Below the pieces are notes generated by a model. That model was given only the letters and a program-made list of their open reading frames with translations, was not told the origin of the DNA and did not search any database. Below are positions 1 to 8,531 of a stretch of 64,000 nt of DNA, piece by piece (position 1 is the first letter of the stretch; each line of letters starts with the position of its first letter). The translations under genes and the position numbers were made by a program. The stretch spans positions 4,402,001-4,466,000 of the forward strand of contig NZ_CP045178.1 in NCBI RefSeq assembly GCF_009296025.1, in the 5' to 3' direction. Source of the stretch: Streptomyces tsukubensis (GTDB taxonomy: Bacteria > Actinomycetota > Actinomycetes > Streptomycetales > Streptomycetaceae).

Positions 1-174
1 CGGATATGTCGATACGACGATCCGGCCCGCGTCGTCGACCCCGCATGTCAGCGGCGAACCCTGCGGTGACCCGTCGGACCTGGTGGTCAGCAGGATCGCG
101 CGGTGCCGGGGGCGGACGAAGTCCAGCAGCCCGTCCAGGGATACGGCGGTATTGGTCGCGATGTTCGGTGCCAT
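1..174 (-). CDS. PPOX-class (F420/FMN) oxidoreductase, N-terminal part
   Basis: Only the first 58 codons lie in the window; the gene continues beyond the left edge. Reading from the ATG at 174, the protein opens with MAPNIATNTAVSLDGLLDF and continues with RHRAILLTTRSDGSPQGSPLT. This is the first strand pair of the pyridoxamine-5'-phosphate-oxidase-like split barrel as seen in actinobacterial F420-dependent PPOX proteins, which reduce small substrates using F420H2 or FMN. The SDGSPQGSP turn is typical of the family. Substrate cannot be told from this fragment. About 210 bp of low-complexity GC-rich sequence separates it from the next gene's stop. Confidence 0.7.
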   Translation of the reverse strand, partial: MAPNIATNTAVSLDGLLDFVRPRHRAILLTTRSDGSPQGSPLTCGVDDAGRIVVSTYP

Positions 175-384
175 GCGCCGAGCCTACGACGCCGGGCCCC
201 CGGCCGCCCTGCAGCGCCCGGTGGCCCCACTGGCCCCTACAGCCCCCGTGTTCCCCCACAGGCCCCCGTGGGCCTCTCAGCCCCCGTCGTGCCGCGGCCC
301 GCGTCGTACTGCGGCCCGCGTAGTGCCGCGGCCCCCGCCGCGCCGACCTACGGACGCGACGCCCCCCGGCCGTACCGCCTCGGC
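175..384. other. Intergenic, nothing recognised
   Basis: A proline-codon-like, C-rich stretch between the start of the PPOX gene and the end of the YceI gene. It presumably carries the PPOX promoter, but I see no convincing -35/-10 pair and no stem-loop. The overlapping plus-strand reading frames here are compositional artefacts. Confidence 0.4.
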
Positions 385-1203
385 TCACGCCTGCGGCAGT
401 GAATCCCCCTGCACGGCCTGGATGTCCAGTTCCACCCGGAGCGTCGTACCGATGGCCGAGATGCCGGCCTGCACGACCTGGTTGTAGTTCATGGCGAAGT
501 CCTCGCGGCGCAGCTCCGCCGTCGCGCGGAACGCCGCCCTGGTGCCGCCCCACGGGTCGGCGCCGGTGCCCAGGTAGCTGAGCTCCAGGTTCACCTCGCG
601 GGCCATCCCGTGCATCGTCAGCTCACCGAAGACCGTCCAGCGGTCGGGGCCCGCGGGGCTCAGCGCCGTCGAACGGTAGGTGATCTCCGGGTAGCGCTCG
701 ACGTCGAGGAAGTCCTGCGTCTTCAGGTGTCCGTCGCGCATGGCGTTGCCCGTGTCGATGGAGGCGGCGTCGATGACCGCGTTCACCTGGGAGAGCTCGA
801 TGTCCTGGGCGATGTTGATCTGCCCGCTGAACTGTGTGAACCGGCCGTGCACGCTGGAGATGCCCAGGTGCTGTGCGACGGCCGCCACCGAGGAGTGCGC
901 GGGGTCGAGGGTCCACGGTCCTGGCGGCGGGAGTTCCGCGCCGCCCTGCCTGGCCAGTACGACCGTGCCGACATCGGCGCGGCCCGAGGCACTGACGAGG
1001 GCCGTGGAGGCCGCGGGCGCGTAGCCGACGGCGGTGATGATGACGGTGTACGGGCCGGACTTCAGGGCGGTCGCGTCGTGCACGCCGCCGTCGTCGTCGG
1101 TCTCTGCGCGCAGCACCTGCGCGCCGGTCATGTCGGTCATCGTGACGACCGCGTGGGGCACGGCCCACCCGTCACGTGTGCGGATCCGAGCGCTCAGTCC
1201 CAT
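385..1203 (-). CDS. YceI-family protein with N-terminal carboxypeptidase-regulatory-like domain
   Basis: 272 aa. Residues 1-85 form a carboxypeptidase-regulatory-like (Ig-type) beta domain, with VPHAVVTMTD then SGPYTVIITAVGYAPA. Residues about 95-265 are a YceI lipocalin-like domain: WTLDPAHSSVAAVAQHLGIS at its start, then VNAVIDAASIDTGNAMRDGHLKTQ and DRWTVFGELTMHG. YceI proteins bind polyprenoid or amphiphilic ligands in a beta barrel. There is no signal peptide, unlike the E. coli periplasmic protein, so a cytoplasmic place is likely. The ATG at 1203 follows GGAGAG. It is the last gene of the MarR-MFS-YceI set and its extra domain resembles those on the pump's C-terminus, so a joint role in export or stress by a lipophilic compound is inferred. 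Confidence 0.85.
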   Translation of the reverse strand: MGLSARIRTRDGWAVPHAVVTMTDMTGAQVLRAETDDDGGVHDATALKSGPYTVIITAVGYAPAASTALVSASGRADVGTVVLARQGGAELPPPGPWTLDPAHSSVAAVAQHLGISSVHGRFTQFSGQINIAQDIELSQVNAVIDAASIDTGNAMRDGHLKTQDFLDVERYPEITYRSTALSPAGPDRWTVFGELTMHGMAREVNLELSYLGTGADPWGGTRAAFRATAELRREDFAMNYNQVVQAGISAIGTTLRVELDIQAVQGDSLPQA

Positions 1204-1307
1204 CCCGTTTTCTCTCCTTGCGTCGTAAAACGGGCCCCGTCACCGGCGGTGGACGGCCGTCCCCTGCCTGCCACCACCGGTTCCGGGGCCTCTTCCCACA
1301 AGGGAAC

Positions 1308-1338
1308 GGGGGCGCGTCTCCGCTCGGAACGCGCCCCC
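1308..1338 (-). terminator. Stem-loop after the MFS gene
   Basis: Perfect 10-bp stem GGGGGCGCGT / ACGCGCCCCC around an 11-nt loop, 15 bp beyond the MFS stop codon on the minus strand. It lies between the pump and YceI genes, so part of the transcripts may stop here and YceI may be expressed at a lower level or from its own promoter. Confidence 0.6.
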
Positions 1339-1353
1339 GGCCCCCGGGTTCAG

Positions 1354-3894
1354 CTACTCGCCCGGGTGGGCGAGTTCGATGTCGTGGTCGTCGACTCCGG
1401 CGCCCGCGACCGTCAGGCCGGTGGCCACCGGCGGGTAGCCGGTCGCGATGACCGTGTACTCGCCACTGTTGAGGTCGGCGAAGCCGTAGGCCCCGTCCTC
1501 CCCCGTGGTGGCGGTGGCGACCACGTTGCCCGCGGCGTCCACCAGGGTGACCCTGGCGTCCCGCAGGGGGCCGCCCGCGGCGCGGACGGTGCCCTGGAGC
1601 TGCGCACCGGACTGGAGCGGGATCTCGATCCGGGTGACCCCGGTGCCCGCGACCTCGACGGGGAGGGCGATCGGGCGGTGGCCCGCGGCGTTGACCGCGA
1701 CGGTCACGGCGCCCGGAACGAGGTCACCGAAGGTGAAGTCACCTTCCGCGCCACTCTGCCCGGTCGCCAGGACATCGCCGCGCACATCGGTGACGATGAC
1801 CATGGCCCCGGACACAGGGGCGCCGTTCTCGGCCTCCCTGACGACACCGGTGAGTCCGCTGGTGCCGCTGAGCAGGATGTCGAAGGTGACCGGCTCCTCG
1901 CCCACCACGACGGTGGACGCCTGCGGCTGGAAGCCGTCGGCGGAGGCGATCAGCACGTACGAGCCGGCGCCGGGAGCGTCGAGGGCGTACGAACCGTCGT
2001 GCTGGGCGACGGAACGGCCGAGCTGGCGTCCGCCGAGAGAGATCAGCGTGACAGCGGCCTGCGCCACGGGGACGTTCTCGGCCCCGCGTATGTAGCCGCT
2101 GACCGTGATTCCGCCGTACTGGCCGCCCGCGGGGGCCGCGGGGGTGGCCGAGCCGGCCGATCCTAGACCCATGGTGGCGTCCTTTCCGAGTCCGACGGCC
2201 GGGGAGCCGGCCACCGGGGTGTCCTGCGCGCCGTTGAGCGAACCGGCACCGGCCATGGCCATGGCCGGTTCAGCGGCGGGGGTGGGGGGTGTCGCCTCGT
2301 CCGCCGGGGCGAGGGCGCCCGACGTACGCAGCGGTACTTCCTTGATGAACCAGGTCACCAGGAACGCGATGAGCGCGCACGGAGCGGCGACCAGGAAGAC
2401 GTCGGCGATACCGCTGCCGTAGGAGCTCTCCACCACCTGGCGGATCGGCCCGGGCAGGGTCTTGACGTTGGGGATGGAGCCGTCGCCCGCGGCGGCGGCG
2501 CCCGCTGCCTTCGGACCGAGGTGGGCCAGGCCGTCCTTCATGTAGTCGCCGACGCGGGTGGAGAGAACCGCACCCATCGCGGAGACACCCACCGCACCAC
2601 CGAGGGAGCGGAAGAAGGTGACCGTGGAGGAGGCCGAGCCGAGGTCCTTGGGGGAGACCTGGTTCTGCGTGCAGAGCACCAGGTTCTGCATCATCATGCC
2701 GATGCCGAGGCCCATCAGCGCCATGAAGATCGCGATGTGCCAGTACGTGGTGTCGTACTCGATGGTGCCGAGCAGGCCGAGGCCCGCGGTGACGAGCGCG
2801 CCACCCGCGACCAGCCACGCCTTCCAGCGTCCCGTACGGGTGATGATCTGGCCCGAGACGGTCGAGGAGACGAACAGGCCGCCGATCATCGGGATGGTCA
2901 GCACACCGGACATCGTCGGCGACTCACCGCGGGCGAGCTGGAAGTACTGGCTGAAGAAGACGGTTCCCGAGAACATCGCGACACCGACGAACAGCGAAGC
3001 GATGGACGCCAGCGTGATGGTGCGGTTGCGGAACAGCCGCATCGGGATGATCGGCTCGGAGGCACGCGTCTCCGTCAGGACGAAGAGGCCACCGAGAGCG
3101 ACCGCGCCGAGCACCATGACCCAGGTCTGCCAGGACATCCACTCGTACTTGTCACCGGCGAAGGTGACCCAGAGGAGGATCAGGCAGACCGCGGCGCTGA
3201 TGAAGAAGGCGCCGAGCCAGTCGACCTTGACCTTCCGCTTCACGACGGGGAGCTTCAGGGTCTTCTGGAGCACGATCAGCGCGATGATCGCGAAGGGCAC
3301 GCCGACGTAGAAGCACCAGCGCCAGCCGAGCCACGAGGTGTCGGTGATGACACCGCCGAGCAGCGGGCCACCGACGGTCGCGACGGCGAAGGTCGCACCG
3401 AGGTAACCGCTGTAGCGGCCACGCTCGCGGGGGGAGATCATCGCGGCCATGACGATCTGCGCCAGGGCGGAGAGACCTCCGACGCCTATGCCCTGGATGA
3501 CACGGCAGCTGATCAGCCACGTCGAGTTCTGCGCGAGGCCGGCGGCTGCCGAGCCCAGCACATAGATGATCAACGCGATCTGTACGAGCAGCTTCTTGCT
3601 GAAGAGGTCGGAGAGCTTGCCCCAGAGCGGGGTGGTCGCGGTCATCGCGAGGAGCGAGGCGGTGACGACCCAGGTGTAGGAGCTCTGGCTCCCGTGCAGA
3701 TCGCTGACGATCTCGGGAAGCGCGTTGGAAACGATCGTCGACGACAGGATCGCCACGAACATGCCGAGCAGAAGCCCGGACAGTGCCTCCATGATTTGCC
3801 GGTGTGTCATGGGAGCTTCGCCCTCGGGCGCCGCCCCTCCTGAACCGTGCTTGGCATGGCTGCCCCGCACACCAGCCGGTGTGGTTGTTGCCAT
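1354..3894 (-). CDS. DHA2/EmrB-QacA-type MFS efflux pump with C-terminal Ig-like domains
   Basis: 846 aa, much longer than the usual 480-550 aa. Residues about 35-520 hold the 14-helix drug:H+ antiporter-2 core. Helix 1 begins ALSGLLLGMFVAILSSTIV; the loop 2-3 motif is GKLSDLFSKK; motif C-like GGPLLGGVITD follows near 175-185. After a Pro/Ala linker (about 525-590) come three carboxypeptidase-regulatory-like beta repeats: ITVSGYIRGAENVPVAQA, LTGVVREAENGAPVSGA and LQGTVRAAGGPLRDARV. Pumps of this family export hydrophobic drugs; the tail should lie on one face of the membrane and its role is unknown. RBS AGGAAG precedes the ATG. It starts 14 bp after the MarR gene, which probably represses it. 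Confidence 0.88.
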   Translation of the reverse strand: MATTTPAGVRGSHAKHGSGGAAPEGEAPMTHRQIMEALSGLLLGMFVAILSSTIVSNALPEIVSDLHGSQSSYTWVVTASLLAMTATTPLWGKLSDLFSKKLLVQIALIIYVLGSAAAGLAQNSTWLISCRVIQGIGVGGLSALAQIVMAAMISPRERGRYSGYLGATFAVATVGGPLLGGVITDTSWLGWRWCFYVGVPFAIIALIVLQKTLKLPVVKRKVKVDWLGAFFISAAVCLILLWVTFAGDKYEWMSWQTWVMVLGAVALGGLFVLTETRASEPIIPMRLFRNRTITLASIASLFVGVAMFSGTVFFSQYFQLARGESPTMSGVLTIPMIGGLFVSSTVSGQIITRTGRWKAWLVAGGALVTAGLGLLGTIEYDTTYWHIAIFMALMGLGIGMMMQNLVLCTQNQVSPKDLGSASSTVTFFRSLGGAVGVSAMGAVLSTRVGDYMKDGLAHLGPKAAGAAAAGDGSIPNVKTLPGPIRQVVESSYGSGIADVFLVAAPCALIAFLVTWFIKEVPLRTSGALAPADEATPPTPAAEPAMAMAGAGSLNGAQDTPVAGSPAVGLGKDATMGLGSAGSATPAAPAGGQYGGITVSGYIRGAENVPVAQAAVTLISLGGRQLGRSVAQHDGSYALDAPGAGSYVLIASADGFQPQASTVVVGEEPVTFDILLSGTSGLTGVVREAENGAPVSGAMVIVTDVRGDVLATGQSGAEGDFTFGDLVPGAVTVAVNAAGHRPIALPVEVAGTGVTRIEIPLQSGAQLQGTVRAAGGPLRDARVTLVDAAGNVVATATTGEDGAYGFADLNSGEYTVIATGYPPVATGLTVAGAGVDDHDIELAHPGE

Positions 3895-3908
3895 GAACTT
3901 CCTTACTC

Positions 3909-4403
3909 CTACGAGGGTGTACGGGTGGTCTGTTCCGCGGAGTCCGGGAGCCGGGAGCCCAGTGCGGGCATCGGCCGGCAGTCACCGAAGCTGTCACGCA
4001 GTCGTTCGAGCAATGTGTTGAGATGGTCGACTTCGTCGTCCGACCAGTCCTGCAGGTAGTGGGCGAGCGCTTCCATGTAGCGCTCGGAGAGCTGGGTCAG
4101 CATGCCCTCGCCGTCGGGCGTGAGCCGCAGGATGCGTGAGCGCTTGTCCGCCGGGTCGGGGAGGCGTTCGATCCACCCTCGATCCGCGACATGCGCCACA
4201 TGCCGGCTGGTCACCGACATGTCCACGGCCAGCAACTCGGCGAGTTTGCTCATGCGCATTTCGCCGTGCCGACCGAGCAGATGCAGCACCGCGGCGGAGC
4301 CTCCCGGGCAGTCGGGCGGAAGCATCCGTCCCATGCCACGCTTTACGGCGCCGAACGCACTGAGCTGACGGGCCAGCTCCTCGTATTGAGGCTGCGCGGC
4401 CAT
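3909..4403 (-). CDS. MarR-family transcriptional regulator
   Basis: 164 aa winged helix-turn-helix repressor. ELARQLSAFGAVKRGMGRML forms helix 1; the recognition region is MRMSKLAELLAVDMSVTSRHVAHV and the wing is DRGWIERLPDPADKRSRILRLT, with the conserved DxRxxxLxLT-type wing arginines. The start is taken at the ATG at 4403, preceded by CAGGAGATGTG, rather than further upstream where the frame reads through the operator. The gene heads the operon with the DHA2 pump, and two similar TTGC...GGCAA sites lie just upstream, as expected for autoregulation and ligand-released control of the pump. The ligand is unknown. Confidence 0.9.
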   Translation of the reverse strand: MAAQPQYEELARQLSAFGAVKRGMGRMLPPDCPGGSAAVLHLLGRHGEMRMSKLAELLAVDMSVTSRHVAHVADRGWIERLPDPADKRSRILRLTPDGEGMLTQLSERYMEALAHYLQDWSDDEVDHLNTLLERLRDSFGDCRPMPALGSRLPDSAEQTTRTPS

Positions 4404-4418
4404 CACATCTCCTGTTTG

Positions 4419-4431
4419 TTGCTTAAGGCAA
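4419..4431. promoter_or_regulatory. Candidate MarR operator, proximal site
   Basis: TTGCTTAAGGCAA, an inverted repeat (TTGC/GCAA arms) 16 bp upstream of the MarR start codon. It matches the distal site at 10 of 13 positions. Confidence 0.6.
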
Positions 4432-4447
4432 CCATAGAACCAGTTGG

Positions 4448-4460
4448 TTGCCGCAGGCAA
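4448..4460. promoter_or_regulatory. Candidate MarR operator, distal site
   Basis: TTGCCGCAGGCAA, a perfect 5-bp inverted repeat with a 3-bp spacer. Centre-to-centre distance to the proximal copy is 29 bp, close to three helical turns, so two dimers could bind the same face. Confidence 0.6.
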
Positions 4461-4499
4461 ACTAAAAGGGGTCAACCCGAATAAAGAGCCGGTAAAGGT

Positions 4500-4900
4500 A
4501 TGGCGGTCGGCGGGCAAAGTCGTGTAGTGGCGTGGCGGAATCGGGCGTTCCGGCCACTAAGGGTGGCTCGCGCTCGCGCTCGGGCGGGGGGCGAGCGGGG
4601 GCGTGGGCTGGCTCGGGGTGTGGGGGTCGCGGGTGTGTGGGTCGCGCTCGGGTGTGTGTGGGCGGTCCTGTGGGTCGAACGGGGTCGGTGTGGGGTCTGC
4701 GTGGCTCCGGCGCGGGTCCGGAGTGGGTCCGGCACGGGTCCGGCGTGGATCCGGCGCGGGTTCGGCGCGGGTCCGGCACGGGTTCGGCGTCGGCATAGAG
4801 GGGAGGCCGACGGGGGGCCGCCGACGGGAGGTCGACGGGAGGTCGCCGACGGGAGGTCGACGGGAGGTCGAAGGGGAGGGTGTCGGGTAGGGCGACGGGG
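4500..4900. repeat. GC-rich imperfect tandem repeats, non-coding
   Basis: Between the MarR promoter and the next small gene. One block (about 4690-4795) repeats TCCGGCGCGGG-like 12-15-mers; a second (about 4800-4880) repeats GACGGGAGGTC. Reading frames pass through in several directions because stops are rare at this composition; none has a ribosome site or a recognisable protein. Confidence 0.5.
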
Positions 4901-4979
4901 CGGCTCCGACAGCGGAATGAATAATTCCGGTTACTCGGGGGTTGGGCCGGGGCGCCGGTATTCGCTAGGGTCCTGGCCC

Positions 4980-5189
4980 ATGGCACACAACCCCCAAGCG
5001 CCCCAGGGCCCCGAGGGCACCCCCGACCCGGCCGGCAGCACACAGATGTTCCGCGCCTTCGTGGACGAGGAGGCCCCGCGGCGTCAGCAGCAGGCCCCGC
5101 CGCCCGCGAAATCCAAGACCGGCCTCATCGTCGGCGTCATCGTGGCTGTCGTCATCGTGATCGGCGTCGTCTGGCTGGCGGTCTCCTGA
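4980..5189 (+). CDS. Small single-pass membrane protein, unknown function
   Basis: 69 aa from the ATG at 4980. The N-terminal 40 residues are Pro/Gln/Glu-rich with TQMFRAFVDEEAPRRQQQ. The C-terminus is one hydrophobic helix, TGLIVGVIVAVVIVIGVVWLAV, ending at the stop, so the protein is probably tail-anchored with its N-terminus in the cytoplasm. It resembles small conserved streptomycete membrane proteins but no function is known to me. Two stem-loops lie downstream, so it is likely a single-gene unit. Confidence 0.6.
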   Translation: MAHNPQAPQGPEGTPDPAGSTQMFRAFVDEEAPRRQQQAPPPAKSKTGLIVGVIVAVVIVIGVVWLAVS

Positions 5190-5252
5190 GCGCGGCCCCC
5201 GAGGACGGGGCACCGGAAGGGGTCCGCGAAGCGGCCCATATATACGAGCACC

Positions 5253-5294
5253 CGCCGGAGTGGCGTCACGCATGTGATTCGCCTCACTCCGGCG
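5253..5294. terminator. Stem-loop downstream of the small membrane protein gene
   Basis: Perfect 10-bp arms CGCCGGAGTG and CACTCCGGCG with a 22-nt loop, 63 bp past the stop at 5189. The large loop makes it weaker than the next one. Confidence 0.45.
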
Positions 5295-5349
5295 GTGCGC
5301 TGTGGTGCGGTGGCGCAGGGCCGCGCCGGTCCATGCCACCAGGACACAC

Positions 5350-5393
5350 GACGGAGTCCGGCTGCGGCGGTGGTGCCGGGGCCGGACTCCGTC
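5350..5393. terminator. Bidirectional terminator between convergent genes
   Basis: Perfect 13-bp arms GACGGAGTCCGGC and GCCGGACTCCGTC with an 18-nt loop. It sits between the 3' ends of the small membrane protein gene (+) and the first sigma factor gene (-). Confidence 0.65.
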
Positions 5394-5464
5394 GGTGTGT
5401 GCCGGGACTGCCGTACGTCGGTGTCGGGACTGCCGGGCCCCGTCACTGCGGGCGGGCCGGGCGG

Positions 5465-6379
5465 TCAGTCGGCGATGAGCCCTTCCCTGAGCTGCGAGAG
5501 GGTGCGGGTCAGCAGACGTGAGACGTGCATCTGCGAGATGCCGACCTCTTCGCCGATCTGGGACTGCGTCATGTTCGCGAAGAAGCGGAGCATGATGATC
5601 CGGCGCTCGCGCGGGGGCAGCTTGGCCAGCAGCGGCTTGAGGGACTCGCGGTACTCGACACCCTCAAGTGCGGTGTCCTCGTACCCCAGGCGGTCCGCGA
5701 GGGAGCCCTCGCCGCCGTCGTCCTCAGGGGCGGGCGAGTCCAGCGACGAGGCCGTGTAGGCGTTGCCCACCGCGAGCCCGTCGACGACGTCCTCCTCCGA
5801 CACGCCCAGTACGACGGCGAGTTCGGGGACGGTCGGCGAGCGGTCCAGCTTCTGCGCAAGCTCGTCGCTGGCCTTGGTGAGCGCCAGCCGCAGCTCCTGG
5901 AGGCGGCGCGGCACCCGCACCGACCAACTGGTGTCCCGGAAGAAGCGCTTGATCTCCCCCACGACCGTTGGCATCGCGAACGTCGGGAATTCCACGCCCC
6001 GTTCGCAGTCGAAACGGTCGATGGCCTTGATCAGACCGATCGTGCCGACCTGGACGATGTCCTCCATCGGCTCGTTGCGGCTGCGAAAACGGGCCGCCGC
6101 GTATCTCACCAGAGGGAGATTCAGCTCGATGAGGGTGTCACGCACATAGACGCGTTCCGGGCTGTCCTGGTCGAGCGCGGCGAGCCGCAGGAACAGGGAG
6201 CGGGAAAGGGTGCGCGTGTCGAGGACCTGCTCCGTCGGTGGAGCCGCCTGCGCCGCCAGTGAGGCGGATTCCAGCTGAAGAGGCTCCGGCACGGGCGGCT
6301 GCATTGCCACCCGGTCGAGCCCGTCGGGGGTGCTCTTGCTGAGCGTGAGCACCTTCGAGCTGCCCTGTTCTGCGGACAT
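5465..6379 (-). CDS. sigN: SigB/SigF-family RNA polymerase sigma factor (SigN-like)
   Basis: 304 aa. Region 2 is near 90-160: [29 protein letters not shown], then [29 protein letters not shown]. Region 3 follows ([26 protein letters not shown]). Region 4 ends the protein with [37 protein letters not shown]. These group-3 sigma factors direct stress and sporulation genes and are normally held by anti-sigma factors and STAS antagonists. The symbol rests on remembered similarity of the N-terminus ([13 protein letters not shown]) and on tandem position beside a SigF-like gene, so it is a probable call. ATG at 6379 follows AAGGGGGTGGC. Confidence 0.82.
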   Translation of the reverse strand: MSAEQGSSKVLTLSKSTPDGLDRVAMQPPVPEPLQLESASLAAQAAPPTEQVLDTRTLSRSLFLRLAALDQDSPERVYVRDTLIELNLPLVRYAAARFRSRNEPMEDIVQVGTIGLIKAIDRFDCERGVEFPTFAMPTVVGEIKRFFRDTSWSVRVPRRLQELRLALTKASDELAQKLDRSPTVPELAVVLGVSEEDVVDGLAVGNAYTASSLDSPAPEDDGGEGSLADRLGYEDTALEGVEYRESLKPLLAKLPPRERRIIMLRFFANMTQSQIGEEVGISQMHVSRLLTRTLSQLREGLIAD

Positions 6380-6623
6380 GCCACCCCCTTGAGGTCGCGG
6401 ACGGTCGCGGCGGACGCTCCCGTCTGAGGAACGCAGCCTCCACCTGAATACCGGAGGCGGGACTGCGGCAAACGCAGTTCCCGCAGAATGTCACATGTCG
6501 GCAACACGCTGTAGCGGTAAGTCGACAAAAAACTGCGGAGTCTGCGTTGGAAAGGGGGGTTCTGGGGCGATTTTTAGGGGTGGAAGCCCAGGTGAAGCCG
6601 GGTATCGACTCCACTCGTTCCGG

Positions 6624-7550
6624 TTACGCCTCGATTCGGTTTGCGGATCGCAACCGAGCGAAGCTTCTGGCCAGCAAACGTGACACATGCATCTGTGACA
6701 CCCCCAGCTCGGCGCTGATCTGCGACTGCGTCAGGTTGTTGTAGTACCTCAGCAGCAGGATGCGCTGTTCGCGTTCGGGAAGCTGCACCAGGAGGTGGCG
6801 GACCAGGTCGCGGTGTTCCACGCCGTCCAGTGCGGGATCCTCATAGCCGAGCCTGTCCAGCAGCCCTGGCAGTCCGTCACCCTCCTGGGCCGCCTCCAGC
6901 GAGGTCGCGTGGTACGAGCGGCCCGCCTCGATGCAGGAGAGCACGTCCTCCTCGCTGATCCGCAGTCGTCCCGCGATCTCCGCGGTGGTCGGGGAGCGCC
7001 CGAAGTTGGTCGTCAGGTCCTCGGTCGCGCTGTTCACCTGTACCCACAGCTCGTGGAGTCTGCGCGGTACGTGGACGGTGCGGACGTTGTCCCGGAAGTA
7101 TCGTTTGATCTCGCCGACCACGGTGGGCATCGCGAAGGTCGGGAACTGCACACCGCGCTCCGGATCGAAGCGGTCGATGGCGTTGATGAGGCCGATGGTG
7201 CCGACCTGGACGACATCCTCCATCGGCTCGTTCCTACTGCGGAAACGGGCGGCGGCGTACCGTACGAGGGGCAGATTCGCCTCGATCAGCGCGGCGCGGA
7301 CCCGGGTGTGCTCGGGTGACCCCACCTGGAGTCCCTGCAACTCCCCGAAGAGCACTTGGGTGAGCGCGCGGGTGTCGGCGCCCCGGCTTCTGGGCGCCGT
7401 GGCGGGCTCCGGCGGCTCGGACGGCTCGGTGGCCTCGGTGCTCCCTGAAGGCTCGGCCCCCTTCTCCGCTGCCTTCTCCGTCGTCTTCTCCGTGTCCTGC
7501 GTTTCGGGCTGCGATGGCGCTTGCGGCGCAGTACTGGCCGGCACGGTCAT
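6624..7550 (-). CDS. sigF: SigB/SigF-family RNA polymerase sigma factor (SigF-like)
   Basis: 308 aa from the ATG at 7550, which has GGGGTGGCG before it; the in-frame GTG at 7556 is an alternative. The first 60 residues are low-complexity (Glu/Pro/Thr/Ala). Then region 2 ([42 protein letters not shown]), region 3 ([18 protein letters not shown]) and region 4 ([35 protein letters not shown]). SigF in S. coelicolor is needed for late spore maturation. The symbol is inferred from the VPASTAPQ start and from tandem order with the preceding paralogue. A 244-bp gap separates them, so each probably has its own promoter. Confidence 0.82.
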   Translation of the reverse strand: MTVPASTAPQAPSQPETQDTEKTTEKAAEKGAEPSGSTEATEPSEPPEPATAPRSRGADTRALTQVLFGELQGLQVGSPEHTRVRAALIEANLPLVRYAAARFRSRNEPMEDVVQVGTIGLINAIDRFDPERGVQFPTFAMPTVVGEIKRYFRDNVRTVHVPRRLHELWVQVNSATEDLTTNFGRSPTTAEIAGRLRISEEDVLSCIEAGRSYHATSLEAAQEGDGLPGLLDRLGYEDPALDGVEHRDLVRHLLVQLPEREQRILLLRYYNNLTQSQISAELGVSQMHVSRLLARSFARLRSANRIEA

Positions 7551-7556
7551 CGCCAC

Positions 7557-8151
7557 CCCTTTTCGACTCGGACTGCTCGCTTGCTCGGCTGTCTGGTGCT
7601 TGCTCGACTTCGCGCTGTTCCGCTCACTCGACGCTCAAAAGCGGTCATAGCATCACAAGACATGTGCACTGTGTGCAAGCACCCTAAATCTCCGTGTTGA
7701 CGACAACTTGGTTCATTAGTACTGAAAGAGGGTTGACGGACGGGCGCGCCGCGAGGGGTGAGGCGAGGGCGGCGCGGCGGGCCGTCCGCCGAGGGGTACG
7801 GCAGGGCATACGGAAGCCCCCCACGGGTGGTGGAGGGCGGCGGTGGGGGCTCGGGGATCCTGTTCTGGAGGTACGGGGGGTGCGCGGGGAGGGACGAGCG
7901 GGACCGGGGACAGGACCGGGGACAGGACCGGGGACAGGACCGGGGACGGGCACGTGACCGCGCTCGTCACCAAGCGTTCGGCGCCCGACCTGTACTGTCG
8001 CGCCCGACCTGGGGGTCGCGGCCGACCTGCGCTGTCGCGTCGAGATTCGCTCCGGGGCTGCGCGCGGTGCCGGTGTCGCGGTCAGAGGGTGGGTGGCGCC
8101 ACGCTGGGGTGTGGACGCTGCGGGGGGTGCGGGGTGAGGGGCAGGGCGGGG
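7557..8151. other. Intergenic with a 12-bp tandem repeat
   Basis: Holds the SigF promoter region near 7557-7730 and then GC-rich filler. At 7901-7949 a 12-mer (GGGGACAGGACC) occurs about four times in tandem. Frames crossing it give Gly/Pro repeats and are not genes. I cannot place the promoter. Confidence 0.45.
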
Positions 8152-8325
8152 TCACTTTCCGCCATTGGCGACCCAGGTCATGAAGTCGCCGACCGCTCCG
8201 GCGCCGTCCGATACACCCTCAAATCCCATCTGGACGTAGTCCGCCGCATTCGCCGGGTCCGTGATGATGGTGTACAGGACGAAGACTATGACCGCGAACA
8301 GTACGAGCTTCTTTGGCTGTAGCAC
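8152..8325 (-). CDS. Small membrane protein, unknown function
   Basis: 57 aa if started at the GTG at 8325, chosen because GGGGAGG lies 6 bp upstream; a longer frame to 8445 adds only Pro/Arg-rich filler. The protein has one membrane helix, KKLVLFAVIVFVLYTIITDP, followed by a 35-residue segment NAADYVQMGFEGVSDGAGAVGDFMTWVA. It looks like the small conserved single-span proteins of streptomycetes. No function can be assigned. Confidence 0.6.
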   Translation of the reverse strand: MLQPKKLVLFAVIVFVLYTIITDPANAADYVQMGFEGVSDGAGAVGDFMTWVANGGK

Positions 8326-8531
8326 CTGTGGCCTCCCCGGCTCCCCTGTGTCCCCTGTATCTCTGACGTCGCCGGAGTCTAACGCGGTGCCCCTTCCCGG
8401 GTGATCGTCAGGTTGTCCCGGTCTCGCAGGGGAGGGCGGGGCCAACGTCTGGGAAACAGAGGCGCTTTACCTACGTGTGCGGCTTTCCCGCACCCACGGG
8501 TCGGCCGGTCGGCCGGTCGGCCGAGGTCGGC

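Noticed and set aside
610..2166. A 518-codon plus-strand frame opposite the YceI and MFS genes
   Set aside because: It is the antisense shadow of two well-supported genes; composition is Arg/Gly/Asp-rich with no motif or ribosome site.
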